A DNA stretch of 64,000 nt from G963677445 sp963678275 (GTDB taxonomy: Bacteria > Bacteroidota > Ignavibacteria > Ignavibacteriales > Melioribacteraceae): positions 3,844,001 to 3,908,000 of the forward strand of contig OY782765.1 of assembly GCA_963678275.1 (NCBI GenBank), written 5' to 3'. The translations under genes and the position numbers were made by a program. The notes beneath the pieces are model-generated. The model saw nothing but the letters and a program-made list of their open reading frames with translations, searched no databases and had not been told where the DNA came from. Below, piece after piece: positions 1 to 7,913 of this stretch; the stretch's first letter is position 1, and each line of letters starts with the position of its first letter.

Positions 1-563
1 TTGTTGTTATTGCCTATGATCACCGAATTAATTATCCTTTCAGCCATTTTCTCGTTTTTTTCTCCGCTGAAAAAGTTCGTAAGGACCTGCCACAGGTGTG
101 CGCCATCTGTTATTATAATCCCCATGAATCCCGCTTTACGGCCATTAAGTATAAGGCTTCCTTCAATAATTCTTGCCGATTTTGAGGAACATGTGGTTTT
201 ACTTATTTTTGAGCTGAAATCAGCAATTCCCTCAGTGATTTTCATATTATTTATAGCTCCTTCAGCGGCTCCATCCACATTAGCTGCCACATCATCATTA
301 TACCTGATATGATTTAAAAAAAGTGAGACCTCTTCATCATCGTGATTATAAGTCTGCATCTCCAGAATATATTTTTTCACATCATCCGGCAGCGGAAGAT
401 CAGCCTTCTCCAAATCAAAAGGTATTTCAATTGTTATGCCCGCTTCTTCAAAAGTCTTCACCTCCCAGCCATCCTGAGCCCGGAGAACATTCACACCCGC
501 AAAAATCATGATTGCCATAATCATAAGTATTTTCGTCCAAAAAACATTATTATAATTCCGCAT
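1..563 (-). CDS. Exported protein, partial (runs off left edge)
   Basis: An open frame reads leftward from an ATG at 563 to the window edge without a stop, giving 187 codons of an incomplete protein. The N-terminus has a basic start, a hydrophobic stretch of about 18 residues and an Ala-Gln junction near residue 30, which is a good Sec signal peptide. The mature part (GWEVKTFEEAGITIEIPFDLE...) mixes short beta-prone and charged segments, with a later hydrophobic-glycine stretch (GRKAGFMGIIITDG). I do not recognise the family. The pattern resembles small periplasmic proteins that read 'effect on usage of a target', but that is only an impression. The + strand frames over this region are antisense shadows. 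Confidence 0.7.
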   Translation of the reverse strand, partial: MRNYNNVFWTKILMIMAIMIFAGVNVLRAQDGWEVKTFEEAGITIEIPFDLEKADLPLPDDVKKYILEMQTYNHDDEEVSLFLNHIRYNDDVAANVDGAAEGAINNMKITEGIADFSSKISKTTCSSKSARIIEGSLILNGRKAGFMGIIITDGAHLWQVLTNFFSGEKNEKMAERIINSVIIGNNN

Positions 564-934
564 TCTGTATCCTTTTCCTGTTAATAAAAGTTATCATATT
601 AATTTAGAGATAATTTCTCTAATTTTCCCGGTTTTACAACAATTTGTTGGCTCTTTCAATTATGAAGCCAAATTCGCATTTCAATCAATTTACCAGCCGA
701 AATCAGCTTTATTCGCAGAAGAAAAAAATTTATTCATCATAATACAACTCAACTTGCATATAAATCAACATTTTATTATTTTGCATCTGACTGATGTTTT
801 ATGGGGTAATTCGCTCTTGGGAAAGAGTTGCTTTTTTATTATATATATGGTCGAATACCTAAGATTTAATTACAAGATCAAATTTAGTTTAATATTTATA
901 AACGTTTAAATAAATCGTATCGTTGTTATCCAAT
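564..934. other. AT-rich divergent intergenic region
   Basis: This gap separates the minus-strand exported protein from the plus-strand cassette. It is very AT-rich and probably holds both divergent promoters, but I cannot single out a convincing -35/-10 pair. No gene or repeat is seen in it. Confidence 0.5.
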
Positions 935-2671
935 ATGATCAGTATAGCCCAACTAAAAGAAAGTTCAAAATCTCCAACCGATTTTTTTAACACTCTCAAT
1001 GTATCGAAAAATCAAAACAATGAAAACATCAATGTTTTAATTGAAAAATTTTGTGTTTCCGAAAAATTCGATATTTATTCATTTGCTGTAGAAGCTATAA
1101 AGAATGGGTATGATTACTTCATTATTTTTGAAATATTAAGAGATGTAATACCACAAATAGAAACCAATATTAGCTCTCTGGTATCCTATTTACAAATAAT
1201 GCATAAACATATGCAAGTTACTTTAAACATATCAGAATTATATCAGTTTGCTGAAAAACTGACAGAGAACTCACCTGAGATTGCTAAAAAACTATTAAAT
1301 ATGCTACTTGATATAGATAATGCATTCATAACAAATTTTCTAACAAGCATCATAAAGAATATCGAACCAGAAAAAAACTTAAAAGACCGAATTGATTGGT
1401 ACATTCAATTATTAGAAAATGAAAACATATATGTAAAACAGGCGATGATTATTGCTCTTGGGAGTATAAATTTTGGGAGTGAAAATAGTGATGAAGTAAA
1501 TCATGTCGTTGCTATTCTTGACTCATTACAAAAAGAAGGTGACGAATTGTATGCAGAACCACTTTGTATTAGTTTCCTACAAATGATTGAATTGAGCCCC
1601 GAAATTCAAACCCGATTGTCAAAATTGCAGCAAAGTAATATACCCAATGTTAACTTTCAAATATCAGAATATTTACAAAGAAATAATAAAACATTATTGT
1701 CAGAACTTTGGTTTCGAAAATTGTACTTGTTGTTGTGTGCAGTACCAAGCGATCACAAAAGAATATTGCAGAATATCGATTTAAGTTTCTATGCGATATT
1801 GGATAATAAAAAATACAAATACCTTTTTGAGAAATTTTTAAAGAGTTGGATAGAAAAAAGTGATTATCAAGAGAAAGCTGTTGAATTATCAGACATTTTC
1901 CCTCATTCTCTTTCAAAAATAATAAATCATGAGAAATTTTTAAGTCGAATTGTGACAAAATATTTTGCCAATGGAAACCCAAAAATAAATTCAGCTGGAG
2001 CTCAACTAATTAGATTTTGGAAACTTCACTCAAATAAGCCAAAATATTTCAATAAAGATATACTCAACACTCTTTCATGTGATAATATATTATTACTTGT
2101 TAGCAATATGATTGGATATTTGTATGATGTCAATATAGTTTTTGACCTCACTATTTCTCTATTTACAGTGGTTAATAAATATGAAAAAGTTAATGATTTT
2201 ATAAACGAGGTAATGATAAATCATCTCGGAGTTGACTACCTATCTACTACCATAAGGTTGATTGAAAAAAAGGCAAAAGAACCTAAATTAAAAAAAAGTG
2301 TCAAAAATTTACTTGAAAATATCCTTAGAAAGTTGAAGAGAAAACAAGCTATTTATAATTCTCTTCCTCAATTAAAAGAACTTGAGATGCCCTTTAGAAT
2401 TATCAACCTCATTAAAGTAGAACAAAGAAACGATATGACTAAATTAATGGAACGTGTTAAAGAGCAATCAATTTTTCTTCAGATGTCAACTCAGGTGCCA
2501 ATAAAATATGGAAAAAAATGGTTTAATAAAACAGAAAACGGCTATTGTAATCCAACTGAATTAAAATCTTTTAAAGCATCCGTTGAAATTGCTCTATCAG
2601 ATGTTTGTCACCCTGTGTCAAAGGATTTAGAAAGAGCCGAACTAAGATCACAAGGGAACGTACCAGAATGA
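935..2671 (+). CDS. Helical-repeat (HEAT-like) protein of AT-rich cassette
   Basis: A 578-residue protein begins at the ATG at 935 (MISIAQLKESSK); a TTG four codons upstream also opens the frame but is less likely. No catalytic motif is visible. The sequence is almost entirely amphipathic helices, with HEAT-like pieces such as NIYVKQAMIIALGSINF near residue 170, and no signal peptide or membrane segment. The last 90 residues are different: a segment with KYGKKWFN followed by a Cys/His-containing tail, which may be a separate small domain. The stop codon overlaps the next gene's start as ATGA (2668-2671), so the two are translationally coupled. The gene is visibly more AT-rich than its neighbours and has no clear Shine-Dalgarno, consistent with horizontal transfer. 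A scaffold or sensor partner of the nuclease-like protein is inferred; the family is not recognised. Confidence 0.8.
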   Translation: MISIAQLKESSKSPTDFFNTLNVSKNQNNENINVLIEKFCVSEKFDIYSFAVEAIKNGYDYFIIFEILRDVIPQIETNISSLVSYLQIMHKHMQVTLNISELYQFAEKLTENSPEIAKKLLNMLLDIDNAFITNFLTSIIKNIEPEKNLKDRIDWYIQLLENENIYVKQAMIIALGSINFGSENSDEVNHVVAILDSLQKEGDELYAEPLCISFLQMIELSPEIQTRLSKLQQSNIPNVNFQISEYLQRNNKTLLSELWFRKLYLLLCAVPSDHKRILQNIDLSFYAILDNKKYKYLFEKFLKSWIEKSDYQEKAVELSDIFPHSLSKIINHEKFLSRIVTKYFANGNPKINSAGAQLIRFWKLHSNKPKYFNKDILNTLSCDNILLLVSNMIGYLYDVNIVFDLTISLFTVVNKYEKVNDFINEVMINHLGVDYLSTTIRLIEKKAKEPKLKKSVKNLLENILRKLKRKQAIYNSLPQLKELEMPFRIINLIKVEQRNDMTKLMERVKEQSIFLQMSTQVPIKYGKKWFNKTENGYCNPTELKSFKASVEIALSDVCHPVSKDLERAELRSQGNVPE

Positions 2672-4353
2672 GACTTTTAATTAAAGAATATCTTGCACAA
2701 CTTAAGGAATCAAATGAACTTGATAAACTCTTAACAGATCTACTCCTCATGATGGATTTTGATATAATCTCTCATCCTCAAATGGGTGTAAGACAATATG
2801 GTGTAGATATTTTGGCAAAAGGCATTTATAAGCAAGTTGAAACAATTCTTATTTTTACTGTCAAGAGAGGTGATATAATAAGATCTGATTGGGACTCAAC
2901 TCCTCAATCAATTCGTTCATCATTAAACGAAATTAAGGATGTTTATATAACAAGGTTTCTTAAATTGGAATACAAAAAAATCCCTAAAAAAATTATTCTT
3001 GCAACCGGCGGAATACTAAAATCAGAAATAAAACCGAACTGGGATAATTATAGTGAGTCAAATACAATAAAAGATAAAGTAGAGTACGAGTTCTGGGGTG
3101 GTGACACAATTGCAAAATTCATTGAAAATCACATGCTCAACGAGCATGTTTTTCCCCATAAGTTACGCAGCGATATTCGAAAATCTCTTGCGTTAATAGC
3201 TGATCCAGATTACGAACTAAACCATTTTTACAATTTTCTTAATTCATTTTTGCTTGAGATAGAAGATAAAAATAATAGTAATAAAAAGTTAATCAATGAA
3301 ATTATCGGTAAATTCAGAACACTTAAAGTTGTATTGGGAATTCTTTATCACTGGGCCAAAATGGAGAATAATATTAAACCTGTTATATACTGTTTTGAGC
3401 GAGCATTACTCAATACATGGGAGATGATGAGGAAAAACAGATTATTTGATCAAAAAAAAATATTATCCCAATGGATGGAATTACGAATGCTTCTTTTACT
3501 AAGATACAATGAATATGTCAATAAAATATCAAAGCATTGTGTTATTCAGAATGGAATTTATGGTCGAAGCATACATTCAATTACTGAAAACATTAATGTT
3601 TTTGAACAACTTGGAATAATTTCAGTAGCAGCATATATGAATTTTGAACAATTCTACATGAGCAAAGATGATAGATTTATTGAGATCTTCGAAAATACTG
3701 TAAACATTTTAAAGAAATTAATCAATAACCATAAAGCATTACTTTCTCCTTACTTTGATAGCAATATTAATGGAATATCAAATTCTCTGTTTGTTTTTGC
3801 TCTTTCTTCTGAAAAAGATTTTGTAAAAGATTGGATTATTAAAATAGTCAATCATATCTTTTATGCATATCAGAAACTAGGGAAATATTTTCCTATTTCA
3901 ACTGACTCAGTAGAAGATTTAATAGCTATTTCAATTTCAGAAAAAATTCCTAAGGAAAAGCTATTTAATCTTTCAACAATGCTCCCGATACTAGCGCAAT
4001 GGAGTGCTATATTAGATTTGGAAGAACCATATTTATTAATTAAGCACTTATGTCAAGAATATTTCACAGAAACTACACTGCAAATTTGGTACCCAGATGA
4101 TGATACGGAAAAGCATTTATATATTCAGAATGCTGGACTTCTCTCCGGAAGTACAGATGCACCATATGATATTCCTGAATCGGTTTCAAAAATGAAAGAA
4201 GAAATACTCAATATCCAAAAAATTACTCCTTCATTAGATAAATTTTCATCTTTAAAAATGGGTGTGTTTTCTGTACCTTTAATCGCAACTAGACACTTTA
4301 AGACACCTCCTCTCCCTCTCTATTGGCAATCTTTAAAAAAATATTACAAATAA
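2668..4353 (+). CDS. PD-(D/E)xK-like nuclease protein with helical C-terminus
   Basis: A 561-residue protein starts at the ATG at 2668 inside the ATGA overlap; the open frame reaches further upstream, but that part lies within the previous gene. Residues about 10-140 look like a restriction-endonuclease fold: helix (ELDKLLTDLLLMM), then GVRQYGVDIL with D47, then a strand LIFTVKRGDI with K66, then IRSDWDSTPQSIRSSLNEI. The D...x-V-K arrangement matches the PD-(D/E)xK core, but the usual acidic or Gln residue two before the lysine is Thr64, so activity is uncertain. A FWGGDTIAKFIE segment (about 140-155) resembles a motif following the nuclease in DNA-end or restriction proteins. The remaining 400 residues are helical with no motif I recognise. 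Pairing with the upstream repeat protein suggests an anti-phage or anti-plasmid module; this is inference. Confidence 0.8.
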   Translation: MRLLIKEYLAQLKESNELDKLLTDLLLMMDFDIISHPQMGVRQYGVDILAKGIYKQVETILIFTVKRGDIIRSDWDSTPQSIRSSLNEIKDVYITRFLKLEYKKIPKKIILATGGILKSEIKPNWDNYSESNTIKDKVEYEFWGGDTIAKFIENHMLNEHVFPHKLRSDIRKSLALIADPDYELNHFYNFLNSFLLEIEDKNNSNKKLINEIIGKFRTLKVVLGILYHWAKMENNIKPVIYCFERALLNTWEMMRKNRLFDQKKILSQWMELRMLLLLRYNEYVNKISKHCVIQNGIYGRSIHSITENINVFEQLGIISVAAYMNFEQFYMSKDDRFIEIFENTVNILKKLINNHKALLSPYFDSNINGISNSLFVFALSSEKDFVKDWIIKIVNHIFYAYQKLGKYFPISTDSVEDLIAISISEKIPKEKLFNLSTMLPILAQWSAILDLEEPYLLIKHLCQEYFTETTLQIWYPDDDTEKHLYIQNAGLLSGSTDAPYDIPESVSKMKEEILNIQKITPSLDKFSSLKMGVFSVPLIATRHFKTPPLPLYWQSLKKYYK

Positions 4354-4373
4354 TAATAAGAAAAATTGGCTTG

Positions 4374-4400
4374 TGTCAATGACTTTTTTTCAAATTGACA
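4374..4400. terminator. Possible bidirectional terminator
   Basis: Half-sites TGTCAAT and ATTGACA form a 7-bp stem around a 13-nt loop containing a run of seven T. It lies between two convergent genes. The stem is AT-rich and weak, so this is tentative. Confidence 0.3.
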
Positions 4401-4437
4401 ATGGACATAATCTCCATGTCCCCCATATTATTTCTTA

Positions 4438-6300
4438 TCAATTCAGCAATCCAATAAAAGTACTCTTATCCAGCGCTTCGGGGGAAAGGTCGATATAGTC
4501 TCCTTCTTTCGGTTTTTCGTTGAGGATAGTGGCGCCCGCGGTGGTTAGAACCTGCTCCAGATCAATGGGGTTGGTCAGACTGCTGATAAGATATTTCCTT
4601 ATATGGGGGGTATAGCTGTTTTTCCTTGATGTAATAGAATTTCCAATAGAGGACATGGCGAAAGAGAAACGCATACCATTATTATCACGGTGTATCAGGC
4701 CGATCACATTCTGCTTTCTGTTAATCTCAATCAGGGGCGCGGCGATAATATTGGCAGGGTCCACCATATAATTGTTCCAGAAATTTTCGGGATTCTCTTT
4801 CGCTATGATTATCTTTGCCGGGCTGGAGTCGCCAGAATAATAATTATAAAAATTAACCAGGGCAATCCTTGGTTCTTCGGCGCCTTTCTTTATATAAAAA
4901 AATTCCGAAGCTCCATCAGGAGGGGGGGCGTCAGTCATATCTCCGGAAAAGAGGAAATCCCCTTCATCCGATTTAAATTCCGCGTCCCATCCGATTTTGC
5001 CGGAAGCCCCGATAACGGAAAGATCGAGATCAACACGCTTATTCGTATTTGTCCAGTGAATGCCGACTATCATATCCTCATCAACCGATACAAAACTGCC
5101 CGCAGGTATATTGCCCACAAACTGTTTTTCGGTGGCAGGCATCGCGTAATGAACATTCGCGGGAATATAAAATGTTTTGCCAGCCACATTTTTACGCAGG
5201 TCAATTGCCAGAGAAGCCAGAACAATATCCAGAGCTTCCCTGAGGTTGTCATTAAGATTAGCTTCCCAGTTAAATTTATCAGCCCAGCCCCTTCCGTTCC
5301 TCACGCGATAGACTATTGATTTATCAGCGTTCAGCCTGAAATTAAGCGCGTAAGCAAGGCGGATTTTCCTGAAAACCGAGGCATTTTCCAGTTTGGATGT
5401 CAGTTTGCCTATATCAAGTATATTGTTCTTTAAACGGTTTGTTACATTATTCAGGTAATCCTCAGGCATGGGTTTGTGTTTTTTATCAGCCTCTTTTCTC
5501 AGCCTGTTAAAAAATCCCTTTTTACGCGATATCGATTTCATCGCGAGAAAAAGCGGCTTGAACCTGAAAAATATTGAGGCCAGGTCATCGGGCGCCTCCT
5601 TGAGAAGTTCATCCAGGAATTTGCCATTCGACTCTTTGATCTTGCCTATGAGATAATCATTTTTGATCAGCAGAGATTCATCCGTAAGATTGCTGATAAC
5701 ATAACGGAGAAATTCGACAGGATCTTCGGGGGCAATTCCATAATAGTCATTGCAGCGCGCTTTAAGTTCGCGGTTTTCTATATATTCGGTTTTGGAAAGA
5801 TCAACAAGCTGGAATTCAACCAGAGTCATGATATCCTTTAAGGACTGCTCCGAAAGCGCGATGCCGCTCCGGGAAAGGTCCAGAACTTTTTTTTCCAGTT
5901 CTTTATAATCGATAGCCTTAATAACAGTCAGGGGAATATTATCGATACTCTCAGGCAGCTCCAGTTTTTCGCGGGGTATATAGACTGTTTCTTTGCTGTA
6001 TATTCCCGCTTTCTCAAATCCATAGGTGGTAAGGTAATGTATCATCTGCTGTATTACGAGACTCTCCATATCTGTCTCTTCCACAATCTTCCAGGATTTA
6101 TGGAATGAAGAGTTTGCTTTCTCTCCTGAAATGCCTGCTATCTCATCTATAACTTTCAGAACTTCCTCATCGGGGGGGATAGCGGGATCAAGAATATAGC
6201 CATGCCTGATAGTCCGCTCCAGCACTTCTGGTGAAATATCTTTATTTTCTTTTGTATCAACCGGAACAGCGTTAAATAATCGTAATATCGCTGAGAACAT
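4438..6300 (-). CDS. Large protein with TerD-like C-terminal domain
   Basis: A 620-residue cytoplasmic protein with ATG at 6300 preceded by an AGGAGA Shine-Dalgarno. Residues 1-370 are mostly charged helices without a known motif. From about residue 390 there is a beta-rich region: VGIHWTNTNKRVDLDLSV, then a FSGDMTDAPPPDGASEFF stretch, then RIALVNFYNYYSG. That order (RVDLDLS, SGDxTxAPxPxGAxEF, then a strand ending in YNYYSG) is what I recall from MXAN_6230/SCO0854-type proteins and, more distantly, TerD-like calcium-binding stress proteins. The function of that group is not established to my knowledge. The gene is GC-typical for the window, unlike the convergent AT-rich cassette, and appears monocistronic. 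Confidence 0.75.
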   Translation of the reverse strand: MFSAILRLFNAVPVDTKENKDISPEVLERTIRHGYILDPAIPPDEEVLKVIDEIAGISGEKANSSFHKSWKIVEETDMESLVIQQMIHYLTTYGFEKAGIYSKETVYIPREKLELPESIDNIPLTVIKAIDYKELEKKVLDLSRSGIALSEQSLKDIMTLVEFQLVDLSKTEYIENRELKARCNDYYGIAPEDPVEFLRYVISNLTDESLLIKNDYLIGKIKESNGKFLDELLKEAPDDLASIFFRFKPLFLAMKSISRKKGFFNRLRKEADKKHKPMPEDYLNNVTNRLKNNILDIGKLTSKLENASVFRKIRLAYALNFRLNADKSIVYRVRNGRGWADKFNWEANLNDNLREALDIVLASLAIDLRKNVAGKTFYIPANVHYAMPATEKQFVGNIPAGSFVSVDEDMIVGIHWTNTNKRVDLDLSVIGASGKIGWDAEFKSDEGDFLFSGDMTDAPPPDGASEFFYIKKGAEEPRIALVNFYNYYSGDSSPAKIIIAKENPENFWNNYMVDPANIIAAPLIEINRKQNVIGLIHRDNNGMRFSFAMSSIGNSITSRKNSYTPHIRKYLISSLTNPIDLEQVLTTAGATILNEKPKEGDYIDLSPEALDKSTFIGLLN

Positions 6301-6351
6301 AAGCTTCTCCTGATGTGGTTATACCTGAATATTAAAAAATCATAATCATAT

Positions 6352-6380
6352 ACTGGCTGAGCCGGAAGCAAAGTAGAAAG
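6352..6380. repeat. Dispersed CCGGAAGC-type repeat fragment
   Basis: The string GCTGAGCCGGAAGCAAAG recurs in related form at 17362-17385, 47937-47960 and 48360-48383 (for example GCAGAGCCGGAAGTGAAG). It is part of a dispersed intergenic repeat family. The rest of the gap 6301-6721 shows further CCGG-rich repeat-like sequence and no credible gene. Confidence 0.5.
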
Positions 6381-6721
6381 TATAATAAAAAGTGGGACTC
6401 CCGGGACAACTGTGACTCTGACTATTCTATCAATTGCAGACCTAATTACTTGTCATTCCGGTTTTTTGCGTCCTTTGCATAAAAAATCGGAATCTTATGC
6501 CGGATAAATTGGTTCTGATGTTGCCGGCTTCGACTCCGCTCAACCACCGGCTGTGTTCATGAAAAATTTTGCCATTTTGCGCAGAACTCAACTTCCTACG
6601 AAATAATTGTAATCCGGTTGGGCCGGAAACAATACCTCTGTCCGCGAAAAATTCACAAATCAGCATAAATTAAATACTTTTTCAATGCAGACATAGATTT
6701 ATTATTAAAGAACAAAAAAGT

Positions 6722-6778
6722 GAAGGGGCGGGATGTATACTTATCAGATTGTATTTAAGGAACATCCTTTGCCCCTTC
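6722..6778. repeat. REP-like palindromic element
   Basis: GAAGGGGC at the left pairs with GCCCCTTC at the right, and internally GGATGT pairs with ACATCC, giving a long two-part hairpin of about 57 nt. Parts of the same sequence (GGGGCGGGA, and AAGGAAC-TCCTTTGCC with one changed base) recur in permuted order 60-140 bp downstream, inside the tRNA-like locus. Confidence 0.6.
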
Positions 6779-6783
6779 ATAAA

Positions 6784-6895
6784 AGGGGAAGGCAGGACTC
6801 GAACCCGCATCAGTTGGACCTACAATCAAAGGAACTTCCTTTGCCGCAGGGGCGGGAAGTATATCAACCGCTCTGCCAATTGAGCTACTTCCCCT
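6784..6895 (-). tRNA. tRNA-like gene with extra ~37 nt in the anticodon arm
   Basis: Read on the minus strand from 6894, the sequence has a perfect 7-bp acceptor stem (GGGGAAG with CTTCCCC), T8-A9, a canonical D arm (GCTC...GAGC with GG in the loop) and a T arm (GCGGG TTCGAGT CCTGC). Total length is about 111 nt instead of about 75. The excess lies in the anticodon arm, between GTTGA and CCAAC. The extra segment contains a hairpin (ACTTCC...GGAAGT) and sequence shared with the REP-like element at 6722-6778. I cannot assign an anticodon; GTA or TGT are readable near the 3' side. CCA is not encoded. It is either a tRNA gene disrupted by a repeat or an unusual structure. Confidence 0.5.
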
Positions 6896-7282
6896 CAATA
6901 ATCTTAATCTTAATCGTAATCCAGCCGCGTGGAGGAAAATTACGAATTACGAATGAGGAATTGAGAATTATACCTCACAGGAATATTTATAAATCGTTTC
7001 TGCCCTGATAAGCGGCAACGAATTAAGTAAAGCCTGAATATCCCCGGAGGAGATCAACAATAAATTACTAAATATAACAATAATTTCTTAATAAGATAAG
7101 GCTTATCCATTTTGTCCGGGAATTAAACTGTAAAGGAGATAATCGTAATCCGGCAAGGCCGGATATCAAATGATGAAAAATGTATTATGAATAAATATCT
7201 TCTCTAATTTTTTCAATTTTACTGCCTTATTCTACTTGATAACCATTATTTGGTCATGAAGGTTTATGTGAGTAGTTATATT
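6896..7282. other. Intergenic region without gene
   Basis: It contains short low-complexity repeats (ACGAATTACGAATGAGG type) and a small CCGGCAAGGCCGG palindrome near 7151. No coding region or RNA is recognised. Confidence 0.4.
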
Positions 7283-7540
7283 TTATTTACGATATACCTC
7301 TTTTCGATGAGCTATCCTTAAAATCAAAACTGTTTCCATTTCAAGAATAGTAAATATTACTCTGTAATGACCCGACCTGAGTTTTCTTAATCCCGCAAAC
7401 TTTCCCTTTAGCATTGGAAACTTGTCAGGATTTACAGATAATTCCTCTTCGATTTTATTTAAGATTTCAACGAGGTCAGATTCATTAATTTTCTTTAAAT
7501 CCCTCGATACAGATTTCTTAAATGTTATCTTATACGCCAA
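7283..7540 (-). CDS. RelE/ParE-family toxin
   Basis: An 85-residue protein with the compact RelE/ParE fold pattern: N-terminal strand YKITFKKSVSRDLKKI, two helices, FPMLKGKFAGLRKLRSGHYRVIFTI, and the C-terminal AHRKEVYRK. RelE-type toxins are ribosome-dependent mRNA interferases and ParE-type ones poison gyrase. The basic C-terminus with Arg-Lys-Tyr residues leans towards RelE. The only available start is TTG at 7540, overlapping the last codons of the antitoxin gene by 11 nt, which is typical coupling for such pairs. High confidence in family, moderate in the exact target. Confidence 0.85.
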   Translation of the reverse strand: MAYKITFKKSVSRDLKKINESDLVEILNKIEEELSVNPDKFPMLKGKFAGLRKLRSGHYRVIFTILEMETVLILRIAHRKEVYRK

Positions 7541-7748
7541 GCTCTTTTCTCATTTCATCCATGGATAGAACCTGGTCAGCCGGATTATTCAAACGGTCAA
7601 GCGCAATCTGAAGATCAGCCCGCTCTTCAAAATACATTTCCAGAGCTTTCTCAATATGAAATGACCTTGATCGTTCAGTTTCTTTCGATATTTTGTTCAG
7701 CTCTTCTGCCAAATTTTTCGGCAAACGCACTGATATAGGTGAATTCAT
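7530..7748 (-). CDS. Ribbon-helix-helix antitoxin (RelB/ParD-like)
   Basis: A 72-residue protein with an N-terminal ribbon-helix-helix: strand ISVRLP, helix KNLAEELNKISKETERS, helix RSFHIEKALEMYF. This domain binds the operon's own promoter. The acidic C-terminal tail (LNNPADQVLSMDEMRKELGV) is the expected toxin-wrapping segment. It is the first gene of the pair and overlaps the toxin start. The upstream TTTCTCC on the + strand gives a GGAGAAA ribosome binding site just before the ATG. Autorepression by the pair is expected from the family. Confidence 0.85.
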   Translation of the reverse strand: MNSPISVRLPKNLAEELNKISKETERSRSFHIEKALEMYFEERADLQIALDRLNNPADQVLSMDEMRKELGV

Positions 7749-7844
7749 TTTTTCTCCTCATATTACTTGTAATATAAGATACTACATCAAATACAATATT
7801 GCAATAATATTTCCCGTAAAAAGAAAACAGCGCCTGAATTGTCA

Positions 7845-7873
7845 TTGACATCTTATAAAAAACTCATTAGATT
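7845..7873 (+). promoter_or_regulatory. Candidate promoter of flavodoxin/TetR operon
   Basis: TTGACA at 7845-7850 is followed after 17 nt by TAGATT at 7868-7873. Spacing is ideal for a sigma70-type promoter, and it lies directly upstream of the operator-like dyad and the first gene. Confidence 0.5.
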
Positions 7874-7880
7874 AACACTG

Positions 7881-7901
7881 TTAATTAATGCTATTAATTA
7901 A
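7881..7901. promoter_or_regulatory. Operator-like dyad, probably for the TetR protein
   Basis: TTAATTAAT and ATTAATTAA are perfect inverted half-sites around GCT, sitting between the candidate -10 box and the first start codon. The size and position fit a TetR-family operator. The operon's third gene encodes a TetR-type repressor, so autoregulation is the simple reading. Confidence 0.55.
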
Positions 7902-7913
7902 GGTTCTTAATAA

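Noticed and set aside
1..312. Plus-strand frame of 103 codons at the left edge
   Set aside because: It is antisense to the minus-strand exported protein, which has a proper signal peptide and good composition.
4690..5319. 209-codon plus-strand frame
   Set aside because: Antisense shadow of the 620-aa protein; no domain resemblance.
6733..7008. 91-codon plus-strand frame across the tRNA-like locus
   Set aside because: It reads through the tRNA-like sequence and repeats.
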